From positions 9,617,408-9,681,407 of the forward strand of contig OZ037771.1 in NCBI GenBank assembly GCA_964035545.1: a stretch of 64,000 bases of DNA. Direction: 5' to 3'. Numbering within the stretch: position 1 is the first letter of the stretch; every line of letters begins with the position of its first letter. This document shows, piece after piece, positions 1-11,343 of the stretch. This DNA comes from Bugula neritina. Taxonomy: Eukaryota > Bryozoa > Gymnolaemata > Cheilostomatida > Bugulidae. The notes under the pieces were generated by a model. It had not been told where the DNA came from and did no database searches. It was given only the letters and a program-made list of their open reading frames with translations. The translations under genes were made by a program, and so were the position numbers.

Positions 1-1689
1 TGTGATTTTTCGTTCATCGTCATCGTTGTGTACACCCAACGAAGACGATTTTGTTTGAATTCCCTCAAATGTTTTCATACGAATGTTTTTTTCGTGTCAA
101 ATAGACGCTTTCGTGTGATTCTCACGATCGTGAAGCCATGCCTTTAGGGTCTAATAATATAATTCATCGTATAACCGCCGCACAGATGTGAAAAAAAGTT
201 GAATTAGTATAGTGTCTACCTGACTATACAGCTGACGAAGGGTCTCCCTTATATCACCTACATCAGTGCTCGTATTCATTACTAGCTTTAAACCTGATGG
301 CTTTTCATAATAATGCAGTTTATATTTGCTAGTCTGGTAATTGAGGAAACCATCTTTACTAAAATGTATATCAACACATAAAAACGAATATTTTACTGAA
401 ACAATTCCAATAGAGAATTGACAAATAGCAACATAAAAAGCAACCTAAAGCAAATTAGAAATTAATTAAACATAAAGGTGTGCTGGATTATGTATAATGA
501 ACAAAAGGAATAGCAACAAGCACCCCTATGAACAGATAAGGATTGGTTTGCATCTTTCATGGGTTTAGAGTGAAAATGGTTCAAATAAATGAATCCATGG
601 CGAACGTATTCAAAGTAAAAGTTGTAGCTCACTTACCAGTCAAGTGGAGACAATCGCTTCACAAATGATCTCAAAGAGAACAGCATACCATACATATTTT
701 GAAACTCCTACAGTTAATCAAAAAGATTTGACTGTAAAACATGCAGGCTCATTGTGCAGCACAATGCACCATTGTAGAAATATATTAATTTTCAGATTTC
801 CTGCATTTACATATGCAGTACGAAAATACTATATTTGTAAATAAAAGACATATTTTGATGTGTTTCTGCAATAATGTTAAATAAAATAAACTATAAAATA
901 AAAAAAGATGAAGAAAAGCCAAAGGTTTTACCAACTTACCGCCTTGCTCTGAAAACCTAATCTTACATATCAAAAGCCCCAAAACGATAGAAAATCTCAG
1001 AACAATTTAGCATTACTACATGACTGATATATGATATTCACCTACTACAATTATTTTATTAAATTACCAACTTTAAATTCCAAATTATCATTTAAATTTA
1101 GGACAGTTGAATTCAATTGTGCAATGAGTATAAAGTAGAGATCAGCAACTTGAATAAACAGCATTATGCTGACTGCTTTAAATTCAAAACCATTTATTAA
1201 TATCAACATTATTATCCAGACATTGCCAACAATTATAGTAACTTCTTAAAAACAAAATCATTACATGTAATTATGCTCCATTTACTGAATGTATTTAATT
1301 TGATACGAATACAAATTTAATACTAATAGCAACAGTAATACACATTCACAGTTAAATTGTCATTGTGGTTAACATTTATATTTATATTTTCATTAACTTA
1401 CATTTTCAGGTTAAAATAAACACAGAGTAAAAATTATACTAACAGCAATACCATCAGACTTATTACAATATCAGTATCACAAGTGATACAAATACTCGTA
1501 GTAATAGTATTTTATGAGTAATTGTAATAGTGATAGTAATACCTGAACCCACTCTCATAGTCATACCGATATTAGTCTTAATATTATTACTGCTGTAGCA
1601 TTCATGGCGACAGTATCACTTAAAATTTCCAAGCTAAACTTAATAATGATTATAATAACAATAATTGAAGAACTGAATCAAAATCTGGG
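1..1689. other. AT-rich DNA with no recognisable gene
   Basis: I see only AT-rich sequence here. The short open frames (65-66 codons at 644-844 and 785-982) have no recognisable motif and overlap on opposite strands, so I do not call them. No repeat unit, LTR or terminal inverted repeat was found by eye. Confidence 0.6.
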
Positions 1690-3825
1690 TGCTGTAAGCC
1701 AGAAGAGATAGCACTAGTAGACCAGCATTATCAAAAGAGGTGTTTACAAACGAGAAATGCTTGAATCAAGATTTACAGAGAAATGAAAACGATACACATA
1801 AAGAGGCATCAGTCAAAGAGTCTAAACCATTCTGGAAAAAATGCAGTGAGCCAACAAAGCATAACAGATTAATGCAGAATGGGTATATAGAGTAAATAAC
1901 AAAATGGAGTGCATAAAAAGATAGGGAAAAGCATTACAGCAGCTGATGTGAAAAAGATGGCATGCGAAATACCCAATTGGAAATCACTAGGACCAGATGA
2001 AATTCAATAATTCTGGATCAAGCATGACAAAATTGCACACATTTTTTATCTGATTATGATGGTAATTATCAGCAAAAATGTTTGGAAAATAACATCAATA
2101 ACATGAGGAAAAGCAGCAGTGATCATGAAAGGCCCAGCTAATGGAAAACATGGGAAAATTGACAGGCATATTAGCTGATAAGCTGTACGGCCATCTCTCA
2201 AGTCAGAATGTCGTTTGGGGAGAACAAAAAAGCTGCATAAAACAGTTTAGGGGCACTAAAGATCGCCTTATGCTTGATAAGGCAATAACAAATGACTTAA
2301 ATCAGAGAGGCACTAATTTATGTAGCAATGTGTTGAATCGATTACCAGAAGACGTATGACATACGACCATACTTATGGATATTAGAGACAATGCAATTAT
2401 CTCGAAAGGCTAGTAACGTGATTAGATCAACAAGAAGAAAAACATGGAGTACCTTGAAGAAAAGATCAGAGAAATAGACATCAAGTGAGGAATTTTCTAA
2501 GGAGACTTTTTACATCCACTTCTCTTTGTGACTGCTTCTATTACTATCAATTCTACGAATAGAACCGGCAGAAGAATACAAGTTTAGTCAGGGCAAGAAA
2601 ATAAACCATCTCCTCTATACAGATGAGCTAAAGCTTCACAAGAAGTCTAAGCCAATAATGAAAGTTTCAGTAAATACTGTCAGGATCTTTACAAGATATG
2701 AAGAAATAAAATTTGGATTATGAAAATGTTCCATACCTGTTATGAGCAGAGGGGAGAAAATTAAGGACACAAGAATTAGTCTGCCTGATGAATAGGTTAT
2801 CCGAGAACTAGGCGAAGAGTTTTATAACTATTTTGGAGTTGTTGATATGAATAAAATAAAAACAGAAAAACTGTAAAACAAAATCTAGAAAGAGTGCTAT
2901 AAACAAATGAGAAAAGTTATAGACTCAAAACTGAATGGGAGAAATATCATAAGAAAAACAAATACATGGACTTAGCCAAAATACTTGACTGAACTGTTAA
3001 TAAGAAAAGACATGGACCGAAAGACAAAAAAGTTTATGACAATAAATCATATACTCTATCAGGGAGCAGATGTGAACAGGCTGTATATTAGGAGAAGAAA
3101 AAAGGGAGAGGAATGAGGTCAATTGCAGGATTTGTAAAGGATAAAGAATGCAGCATGTCAGATTACATAAGAAAAACATGTATTGATGAATACACCACTA
3201 TGAACAACTTCCTAAAGGACAAAACAGCAGTAGAACTAAAAAATTATAAAGTGATAAAATGAATTGATGGGCAGAAAAACGGCTCTACATGGCGAGTACA
3301 TTGAAAGGGTGGAAGAAATGAAATCATACTCATAGGATTAGTTAAAGTTTGGTTGGTTGAAAAAGGCAACAAAAAAGCTGCTGTTGGTTGCGCACGATCA
3401 AGCACTCTGTACTAAAAATTATGAAGTGCCTATAATGAAATATCAAGGCAGCAATAAGTGTCGGGTGTGTAATACAAGGGATGAAACTGGGATGTAGATA
3501 CTGAGTGAATGTGGGAAGCTAGCACAAAAAGAATATAAAAAAAATTGACAGTGGGGCATCAATAATTCACTGCGAGCCATGTGAAACTTACAGGCTTCAG
3601 ATGAGCAAGAACTGGTATGACCACCGAGCAGTGTCAGTACTGGAAAATGACAATGAAAAACTTTTTATGGGAGTTCAACATACACACCGATAGTCATTAA
3701 AGCTATAAGGCCTGATATAGTGGTAGCTGACAAGTGTAATGTGGAAACAAAGATAATCAATATCACAGTCTCTGATTAGGCTACTGCTGAGTAAAAGAGA
3801 AAGAATCAGAAAAGATAAAAAGACC
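1690..3825 (+). pseudogene. Decayed LINE with restriction-like endonuclease (R2-like organisation)
   Basis: This is a badly broken non-LTR retrotransposon pol, spread over all three plus frames with many stops. Pieces appear in the order expected for the family: an RT N-terminal piece (WKSLGPDE, about 1980-2000), the RT block at 2141-2359 (LTGILADKLYGHL, then RGTKDRLMLDKAI), a post-RT region at about 2840-3240 (DSKLNGRN, then VNRLYIRRRKKGRGM), a degraded CCHC-type knuckle at about 3440-3530 (CRVC, then SECGKLAQKEY), and at about 3700-3770 RPDIVVADK followed by IINITV. That last order resembles the PD-(D/E)XK endonuclease at the C-terminus of R2-type elements. The YxDD catalytic block is not recognisable. 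The family call is from remembered motifs; the 5' boundary is uncertain. It cannot be functional. Confidence 0.8.
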
Positions 3826-3828
3826 CAC

Positions 3829-3830
<2 letters not shown>

Positions 3831-3872
<42 letters not shown>

Positions 3873-3885
3873 CGTGCGTGTGTGT
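3831..3885. repeat. (TG)n microsatellite
   Basis: About 27 TG units, interrupted near the right end by TGCG variants. Read on the minus strand it is a (CA)n tail directly after the AATAAA-containing 3' end of the neighbouring minus-strand LINE, so it may be that LINE's 3' tail rather than an independent expansion. Confidence 0.95.
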
Positions 3886-4860
3886 ATTTTATTTCATCAT
3901 AATATAGTGTTTTACAACTAGCATAAGTTACAAGAGCAGACAAACTATTAGAAAAGAAACATAGTAACAAATAACAGTATATAAAAATAAAGCTGTCGGA
4001 TGTGATGATGAGGCCCAGTGCGAAATAGCATGGCTAGTGGTACGCGGGCCCAATGTTGGCATAACCATACAAGGCACCACAGATCACTCAACAGAGTAGA
4101 GGTGATGCCTCAATTCCGTTTTAAATTTACCAAGTGGCTGTATAATCTTTAAAAATTTAGGCAACTTATTCCACAGTGCAGATATTACAAAATTGGAGGT
4201 CTGTTGACCAGCAAATGAGGAATAAAATGGAACAGGAAGAGAATGCAACTGATGACGAGTAGTATAGTGAGAGTGTGTCGAAAAGCTTCCTGAATAGTAG
4301 ATTTTATGAGCTTTAATTAGCAGTTTGTCCTTATACAACTTGTCAACTGGTAAAATGTCTGAATTCCTAAACAGGTCTTTAGAATGGTATCTAAAACGTT
4401 TGCGGTGAATTATACGGACAATTTTCTTTTGAAATTTTATCACTCTATCAAGATGGACCCTGGATGCATTCCCCCATAATTCTATAGAGTAGCACAACCT
4501 GGAATGTATAAGTGAATAGTATAACATAATCAAATTTTTTTTAGGAGCGAATGCATTTAAACAATAAAAAAGTCCCGAAATTGGTCGAAGATTTAATAAT
4601 ATTTTCTGAATGTGGGATGACCAGTTTAAATTTCTATCAATTATCACACCTGAAAATTTTACTTTGTCAACTGCTGTTATTGGTTTGCCATTTATTGTTA
4701 ATTTTAAATCAAATTGGAACCTATTTTGATAGTTCTTTAAAATAATGTAAGATGTTTTTTCATAAATAATTGTTAGCTTATTTATCTGGCACTATTTACA
4801 TAGTCTTTTAAGATCAGAAGAGATTTTCTCATATTTATTGTTTAAATTTTTGATTTTGAT
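3886..4860 (-). pseudogene. 5'-truncated LINE, C-terminal end of reverse transcriptase
   Basis: A minus-strand frame of 187 codons (4647 down to 4084) with frame-matched sequence continuing upstream to about 4850 through one stop near 4785. It holds the last part of a Jockey/CR1/L2-like RT ORF: GVIIDRNLNWSSHI, then LIMLYYSLIHSRLCYSIELWG, QKKIVRIIH, and a terminal region ending in LWNKLPKFLK. Upstream residues KTSYIIL and ITAVDKVKFSGV fit the segment just before this in the family. The catalytic YADD block is missing, so the copy is 5'-truncated, as is usual for LINEs. A 3' UTR of about 190 nt follows, with AATAAA at 3893-3888 (minus) and then the (CA)n tract. The exact clade cannot be set from this fragment. 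Confidence 0.82.
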
Positions 4861-5979
4861 TGTAAACATAAACAAAGTCATCTCATTGTAATTGAAACCC
4901 TTGGAGCCACATACAATGCTGTAGATCGGATGGCACTACTTGCAGTAGCTAACTAACATACAGCTTTACAGTTACTGAGTTACTAAGATCAGCTCACATC
5001 TCGAGGGAAGTTGTACTTCTATCCATCCCAACCTAGTGGAACTATTACTAGACCGATGCCAATGATGAAGGACTACACAAGCAAAAAGCTGTAATACTAA
5101 TAGTGATATAACCAATAATAAAGATAAATCAAATGCTAATGAATAATGATCATAATATTAATAATTATAATATCATTTAAATCGATATATAATTAAATAT
5201 TCATTTTTTCATATTGATATTCATATTGATATTTAGTTTATATTATAATTATTACCTTGAACTTTGAAATTTCACGATTAAATTTTTTGTAAGTTCTAGT
5301 ACTATTACAGCACTAATAAATAGTAGTACTAGTAGTAGCACTGCCCTATGAGTATGAGTTATGACTATGAGTAGGAAAACTTACTTCGTCCTTAGGGAGG
5401 TTGGTAGGCTTTTTTCTGTTCCACTCTGCATGAAAAACACAGGTACCCAATCGATCAAATATGTAAAAATTGAAAATCATCACAAGAATACCAAATTGTT
5501 CCAAAAGATAAATATAATTCTCAAGATAGTTTACATCAATGTTATTATGCATCAGTCAAAGTGCTAAAGTTTACTCTGGTATGACCACTGAGCTGGAATA
5601 GTTGTTAATTATTGAGTTCATTGGGTATGACTATCAGTATTGTAGCCGGAGGTCCAGGTACATATTTACGCCAGAAAATAGCGTAGACGCGCAGAGTCTT
5701 AGCAGAGTGGTATATATATTAGGAGTGCCGACCTTAGGCAATCATATGGGCATCATTATGCCACAATTGGCACCGCGAGTTTATATAAGTTATAAAGTGA
5801 AAATTTTGCCACTTTGTTACCTCATTATTTTTTATTTTATGTGTACATTTTTTTAGTTTTGTTATTTGGTGAAATTTCTAAACACATTTTTATAAATATA
5901 AAATTAAAAAAAATAGCACTCATACACGTAAAAACAAAGCTATAAAGTTAAAGTTTCGCTGTGATTACTATGTGAATAT
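4861..5979. other. AT-rich spacer, nothing recognised
   Basis: Simple AT-rich sequence with short poly-purine and TA-rich patches. Frames of 68-84 codons (5346-5567, both strands; 5602-5856, plus) have no recognisable motif. The segment ends exactly where the LTR of Ty3-1 begins. Confidence 0.55.
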
Positions 5980-6308
5980 TGTTATGATTTTCAGAATTAG
6001 GGTTGATATGCAATCCAGATAGTCTATCTACTTGCTAGAGAACTTCACCAGGATAAGTCGAGTGAAACGAGTATATATTTTACACACAAGAACACATTAC
6101 AAAAACTATACAAATACATTCAGTAATTCTACACATTTAGATCATTCAGCACTCTAACTTCGACTAACTAACAGCGGGAAAGCTAACTACTGCTACTAAC
6201 TATCAGTGTCGCATTGTTCCGGGTCAATTACGTGACCCCATGCTGTAGTAGCGGGGAAAAATAACATTTCCCCGTGTTACGTTGCTGGTAGCTCCACGAG
6301 CCACCACA
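5980..6308 (-). repeat. Ty3-1 3' LTR
   Basis: The minus strand starts TGTGGTGGCTCGTGGAGC at 6308, directly after a purine-rich tract, and ends in ATAACA at 5980. Both ends resemble those of the Ty3-2 LTR (AGTGGTGGCTCGTAGAGC and ATAACA), which defines the boundaries. Length about 329 bp. There is no second LTR to compare, so no target duplication can be shown. Confidence 0.8.
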
Positions 6309-6321
6309 CTGCCCCCACCAG
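6309..6321 (-). promoter_or_regulatory. Ty3-1 polypurine tract
   Basis: On the minus strand CTGGTGGGGGCAG immediately precedes the 3' LTR. The same context (GGGCTTTCTGCTGG followed by G-rich sequence) precedes the 3' LTRs of Ty3-2 and Ty3-3. It is the expected primer site for plus-strand DNA synthesis. Confidence 0.75.
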
Positions 6322-6655
6322 CAGAAAGCCCTCTTTCTGATATAAAAAAACTTTACAATTAACTACGTACATTAGTAGACCAAAAAGAAAAAACATAATA
6401 TATATATATATATATAGATACACAATAACAGACACAATCATTATACAGCATGTCACATACAATTGGCCAGCTATAGAGAAGGAATACCGGCTAGTTGTAG
6501 TATTGGACAAGAGGTCGAGCTGTCTAGCTGTCAAGCATTTGCATGATAGTCTTGGGTCCCCCAAGAGGGTAAGGCTTGCGGATCATTCCGGGCAGCAGAA
6601 CCAGAGTCAGTGTTTGGCAAGCCGATGTTTGGCCTGGCGGGCATGTAGTTTCCTT

Positions 6656-7675
6656 TTAATCCGGCCAACCGAGCCTTTTAACTGATAGTCCCGTCGTGGT
6701 ACTAAGCAGATCTGGTGCTAACTGGGTGAACTCAGCCTGCAGCCGGAGGAGACATTCCTCTACAGTGGCCAGGCGAGTGGGGTCTGGGGACGGTGTCCGT
6801 CTTCGACGAGGGAGGGGACTTGGAGACCGGGTCCGCCTTCTAGTCGGAAAAGGGGAGGCTTCTCCTTCTGGATAGGTAAACTCTTCGGGGGTATACACAA
6901 TCTGAGGGCGGTCAGACACCAACGGGGATTGTTGCCTGGTATAGTCTAGTACATGTTGAAAGCCCGAAGTCAGGACGGCCAACAACATTGCCTTCTTTAC
7001 TAAGGGTCGTATCAGGGTCAGGAATTCTGGGTAGAGTTTAGCATCTACCACATAATTCTCTCCAGAGAAACAGCCCGCCGCCCGGTCTCTAGTGACGGGA
7101 TAGGGGTAGACATCATTGTATCCGCAAGGACAGAATGTGAGTAATAGGTGGGCGTTGACATGCAGCTTCAGGGAGCGGTGAGAGGCACACTCTTTGTCAC
7201 AAATCTGGCACCGCGTCCTTCCTCTGGATCCCCAGGCTGTTTCTATCTGCTCCTCCGTTTCCGGCGACACCCACCGCCAGCGGCGGCGCAGTGGCTCAGG
7301 CCGGTCACCATTGGTGTACTTCTCATGATGCGGAGCGGGAAGTGCTCTATCCCGTACCCTGGTTGTAACGGGTCGAGTGTAACCTGAAAGAGTTTCAACA
7401 GCGTTAGTATAATACACTGCAGTGTTGTCGGCTTGAACAGCCTGGCAACTTCTCGTTCAGTTAACACTCGTAGAGATTTATGGTAGTGAATAGTTGGATA
7501 GAACACGTATTGCAATGAGATTGTAAAATCTCTAAGTCAAACTGAGTTCTTACCACGGTAGTTCACTAACCTATCTCCAGCTCATTGGACTCAGTGAGTC
7601 GGAGCTGAGTGATGCAATCTAGTTTCCATATCAAGATATAGTTAACTCACCCCACGATCCGTTGTCGTAAGACAT
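6656..7675 (-). CDS. Ty3-1 third gene: C2H2 zinc-finger protein, predicted two-exon (spliced)
   Basis: Predicted exon 1 is 7675-7651 (ATG plus seven codons and one base); the intron is 7650-7384 (267 nt) with donor GTGAGTTA, a TACTAAC branch-like motif about 20 nt before the acceptor, and acceptor CTTTCAG; exon 2 is 7383-6656. Exon 1 ends in phase 1 and exon 2 continues in the right frame, giving about 250 residues with no stop. Without splicing, exon 1 stops within 15 codons. Domains in exon 2: a basic N-terminal region; a canonical C2H2 finger (CQIC, twelve residues, then HVNAH); a CPC motif; a conserved DVYPYP; an Arg/Ser/Pro-rich segment; and a C-terminal segment containing RLQAEFTQLAPDLL, predicted helical. 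No signal peptide or membrane segment is seen, so it is not an obvious Env. Homologues lie at the same place in Ty3-2 and Ty3-3. Splicing is inferred. Nucleic-acid binding is plausible from the finger only. Confidence 0.78.
7384..7650 (-). other. Predicted intron in Ty3-1 third gene
   Basis: The donor GTGAGTTA (7650-7643), the TACTAAC motif, a short pyrimidine-rich stretch and the acceptor CTTTCAG (7390-7384) are all visible on the minus strand. Ty3-3 has a 266-nt counterpart at 23050-23315 with the same donor and acceptor and the same phase. Reading through the intron meets an early stop in both elements. Confidence 0.72.
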
Positions 7676-7689
7676 ACTGAATTTGTGAA

Positions 7690-7919
7690 ATGGTTTGGAC
7701 TATTGACTAGGAACACGTCTACTCTTGACTGCATCAGCATACAAAAAGATCGAGCAATGTGGTTGGGGTGCGTGACTAAGACTTTGCGCACCCGGCGGAT
7801 GAATTTCGTTTCTACTTCCGCCGATACAAAAGTTGATATTTCCGTGGTGTTGACAACTCCCACAATTGCTCGATACTTTTCCCGTACGGTTTTCCCCTAG
7901 ACTTTCGTACGCGCCGCTT
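7690..7919 (-). pseudogene. Ty3-1 pol C-terminal Cys/His tail, out of frame
   Basis: After the pol stop (7922-7920) the minus strand still encodes, in a shifted frame, a segment matching the end of the Ty3-3 pol: SGAYESL, then SCQHHGNINFCIGG and DAVKSRR (Ty3-3 has SGSYESL, SCEHHGNINFCLGG and DAVKSRR). It ends just before the ATG of the third gene. So the ancestral pol tail was probably longer and Cys/His-rich, and Ty3-1 lost its frame here. Confidence 0.6.
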
Positions 7920-9702
7920 TTAATGCAGTAACATACAAAGTCCTTTAAGTATGCGGGGGGGTTGCCTCGTACGTTGTCCCCGCTCTAGGGGAGGTGACGC
8001 ATTCGTCGGTGTACTAGTAGGGACCTCTGGTGGCGTCTCTACTTCACCGTTAGTGGTCACTTCTTCCTGTTTTCCGGATGGAGCCCCTCCCTCCGTGGGG
8101 GTTTGCATTTCCGGAAGCGGCTCGGTTTCTGGAAGTGATGGAATCAAACTTGGCGCAGGCGGTGGCGGACGCGCTTCTGCAGGCAAAAGCGGTCGCTCCT
8201 CTCTCACCAAGTCTTCTTCCCGCCGAATGACCATTTCAAATTCAGGTCCATGCCGCCGTCGCCCGCGCGTTGTCGTCTGCCTCCTGGGCTCCAACAGCGG
8301 GGGGCTTCTCCCACTGCATCCGAGCTAGCCCAATACGGCTTCAAGCGAGCCTCATTCTGGATAGACACGTGTCCTGAGCGCTCGATCTTGTTGTATGGTT
8401 GGGCATAGCCTCGATGATCACGTAGAGTCCCACGAACTTAGGCTGTAACTTAGCCGCCTGTCCGCGACGCCTACGGTAATTGACCATCCACACCCTATCT
8501 CCCGTCTGGTAGAGAGGTGGTTCCTCGGAATCTTCCTGTCGCACCTTCCACTACTGTTCGCGCAGTATTTCATGTGCGACCTTCATTCGTTCCACTGGCA
8601 TACTTGTGAACCGAGTTGTCTTGCTCTGGAACGTGGTAGGTGAGATGGTCAGGGACACGAGTCTCTCTCCCAAGCATCAAGAGGTTTGGGGTCTCACCAG
8701 TACTGGTGTGTGGGGTGCTACGGTATGCGCGTATGACTTGCGGCAACACCGTGTCCCATTCCTCCTGACTGCGTCCGAAGAGAAAACTCCGGAGCGCATC
8801 ACCTAGCATCCGGTTATTGCGCTCCACCACCCTGTTACCCTGGGGATGGTAAGGGGTGGTCCTGCTCTGATTTACTCCCCAGAGGCGGCAAAAGTCGCTC
8901 ATCAGTTGGGACTAAAACTGAGCGCCTTTGTCAGAGTGTATCTGTTCGGGGAGCCCGAAATAACAGAATACATGTTGGTCTAGCGCCCTGGCCACTGTTG
9001 GGGCTGACGCATCTGGGATAGCCAGAGCGTCCGCCCACCTAGTAAAGTGGTCAGTCAGTACTAAGATCCAACTATTGCCTCTTAGGGTCAGCGGCATGGG
9101 TCTGACCAGGTCAACAGCTACTACTTGCCACGGCCTGCCAGCATATAACCTCCGCCGTCCCGCTTCACCAGGGAGACGGCCATGGTTGCTGGCCTGGCAG
9201 ATTTCACACTGTTTTACTCTGAGCCGGACATATCGCCCTATTTTGGGCCAATACCACCGGAGTTGTAATTTAGAGATCACTATCTTGACCCCTGTGTGGG
9301 CCTGCTTGTGAGTGTCCCAGATTAACTCACGGCGTATGGCGCTGGGGCAAACCACCTTCTTCCTCTCCGGGTGTCTGCCGTTGGCAGCTAGAGAAATGGT
9401 CAGTAGACCATCTTGCCCGATCCTCAGCGAGTCCCAACACTGGCAGAGTAGCCGGAACTTGGCGCATCCCTGCCGTATGCGTTCCTCGCTGGGTCGTCGT
9501 CCTTCCTTTTTGACCCGATATATGTCTGCCACTACCCCAGGCAGCTCTTCCTGGAGCTTCTTCAGCTTCCGGACATATCAGCCAAAACAGGATTGGCGCG
9601 GAGGTTTTGTACAACCTCCGGGGACTCGTCAACCTCCTGCCTGGGTTGACCTTGGTCCTAATCAAACTGTGCTCCGTGGTGAGCCAGTGTCTCTAGTTCA
9701 CA
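7920..9702 (-). pseudogene. Ty3-1 integrase and proline-rich pol tail, broken
   Basis: The integrase catalyses insertion of the element's cDNA into the host genome. From 9532 it shows the HHCC zinc domain (DTHKQAHTG, later CEIC), the first catalytic Asp (VAVDLVRP), the second (HSDKGAQF), a stop just after that at about 8912-8914, then in the next frame the catalytic Glu (VVERNNRM). The C-terminal GPY/F-like module is at 8544-8341 (GDRVWM, later KFVGLY; the Pro of GPY is Leu). The tail 8294-7920 is rich in Pro and Glu and ends with QRTRQPPRILKGL, an anchor also seen in Ty3-3 and Ty3-4. At least one stop and two frameshifts make it inactive. Confidence 0.9.
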
Positions 9703-11343
9703 TCACGGGGGACCTCCGTCCCATCTCTCGATGTTGAGACACTGTTTGCAACCTCCATCGGGTCGGCGGCTCAAACCATCCGCATTGCTGTGTATCTTGC
9801 CCGGTCGATGTTCAATCCGGTACGAGAACTCAGCTAGGATTTTGAGCCACCGGGCGACCTGACTGGAGGGTTCCGCTCTCTTGCACAACCAGATCAGAGA
9901 GGCATGGTCCGTACGCAGCCGGAACTTCCTGCCGTACAGGTATGGTCTGAAGTGCTTTACTGACTTGATTACTGCCAGCAGTTCCTTGCGGGTAGTGCAG
10001 TAATTTTGTTCAGTGGGTGAGAGAGACTTACTGTAGTAAGCTACTACTACCTCTCGGCCTTCCTGCACTTAAGACAGCACAGCGCCAACGTTCTGGTCAC
10101 TGGCATCAGTGTCGAGGATGTACTCCAGATTGGGGTCTGGGTAGGCCAAGATGGGTGCCGTCAGTAGGCAACCCTTGAGGCAGTCAAACGCTCCTTGTTC
10201 GACCAGGGTCCACTGCCACGTCACTCCCTTTGCGATGAGCCGGTTTAACGGCTGTGCTATGCTCGTAAAGTCTGGTATGTATTGCCTGTAATACCCTACC
10301 AGCCCCAAGAAAGCCCGAAGTCCGGTCAAGTCTTGGGAGGTGACCGAGTCTTCTATCGCCCGTACCTTTTCAGGATCCGTTGCCACGCCGTTTCGACCGA
10401 CAACGTGCCCCAGGTACTTGACCTTCGGCTGCAATAGAGCGCACTTAGAAGGTTTGAGCTTAAGACCAGCACCTCGGACTCTCTCGAAGACCTCCCGCAG
10501 ACGACTGGTGTGTGTCTCGAAGTCTGGGGAAATCACGATGACATCATCGAGGTAGATCGGCAGTGTCTTCCAATTGAGCTCGCTGAGGACTTGCTCCATC
10601 AGCCTCTGGAAGGTGGCTGGGGCGGAAGTTAATCCGAAAGGCAGCACCTTCCACTTCCACAAACCATCCCGTGTGATAAGCGCCGCCTTCTCCTGGGCGT
10701 CGGGACTCAGAGGAACTTGCCAGTAGCCGCTCAACAAGTCTAGCGTACTGAAGTACTTACTGCCGGCTAAGGCGTCCATTGACTCGTCAATAGGAGGTAG
10801 AGGGTAGGCGTCCTGTATGGTTACCCTATTGAGCTTGCGGTAATCCACACAAAACCGCCGACTGCCGTCTCTCTTCCGGACCAGTACGACCGGCGAGCTC
10901 CACGCACTATGGGTGGGCTCTATGAGGCCGCGGTTCAGAAAATCCCGGACTTGTCGGCTGACCTCCTTCTCTTTCTTCGGCCCCAGCCTGCGCGTGGGTT
11001 GCCGGATAGAGACCGTTCCTGCAGTCAGCGGTATTTCGTGTCTGACAACTCCAGTCAGTCTCACGTCATTATCTCCGCTGCTGAACACATCACCGTAGTC
11101 GCGTAGCAACTTCGCCATAGCTTGGCGTTCCTTGTTGCTTGCGCAGCCACCACAGGCTGTTTCATATAACTCCCGGATGTGTGTTGAGACCGTCCCTCGC
11201 CCCTGAGTAGGGCGCCGAAGGGGTGCCTCCGTCGCATCACCCAGCGACCGGCCAACGTCCTCCTCCTGGACAGAGTGGAACCAGATCAGCATTGACCCAG
11301 CTGGGAGCTTGATGGGCTCGGTAAAGAGGTTGACACACTGCAC
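9703..11343 (-). pseudogene. Ty3-1 reverse transcriptase and RNase H
   Basis: The RT copies element RNA into DNA. The frame 11343-10069 contains the RT palm with CVDYRKLNRVTIQDAYPLP, the STLDLLSGYWQVPL block with its first catalytic Asp, PFGLTSAPATFQRLM and the YLDD box (IYLDDVIV); the thumb includes FLGLVGYYRQYIPDF. A TAA at about 10069-10071 falls at the start of RNase H, where relatives have Gln; the frame then continues to 9703 with YYSKSL, NYCTTRKELLAV, and the DHASL and HSNADGLSRR motifs. The RT core itself is the best-preserved in the window together with that of Ty3-4. Confidence 0.93.

Noticed and set aside
644-982. Short frames in the first kilobase
   Set aside because: They overlap on opposite strands, lack motifs and are the length expected by chance in AT-rich DNA.
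6656-7675. Env-like envelope gene in the post-pol position
   Set aside because: No signal peptide, no hydrophobic membrane segment and no furin-like site; the C2H2 finger and charged linkers do not fit a glycoprotein.
7951-8328. 125-codon plus-strand frame over Ty3-1
   Set aside because: Shadow of the Pro/Glu-rich minus-strand pol tail; GC-rich sequence keeps the opposite strand open.
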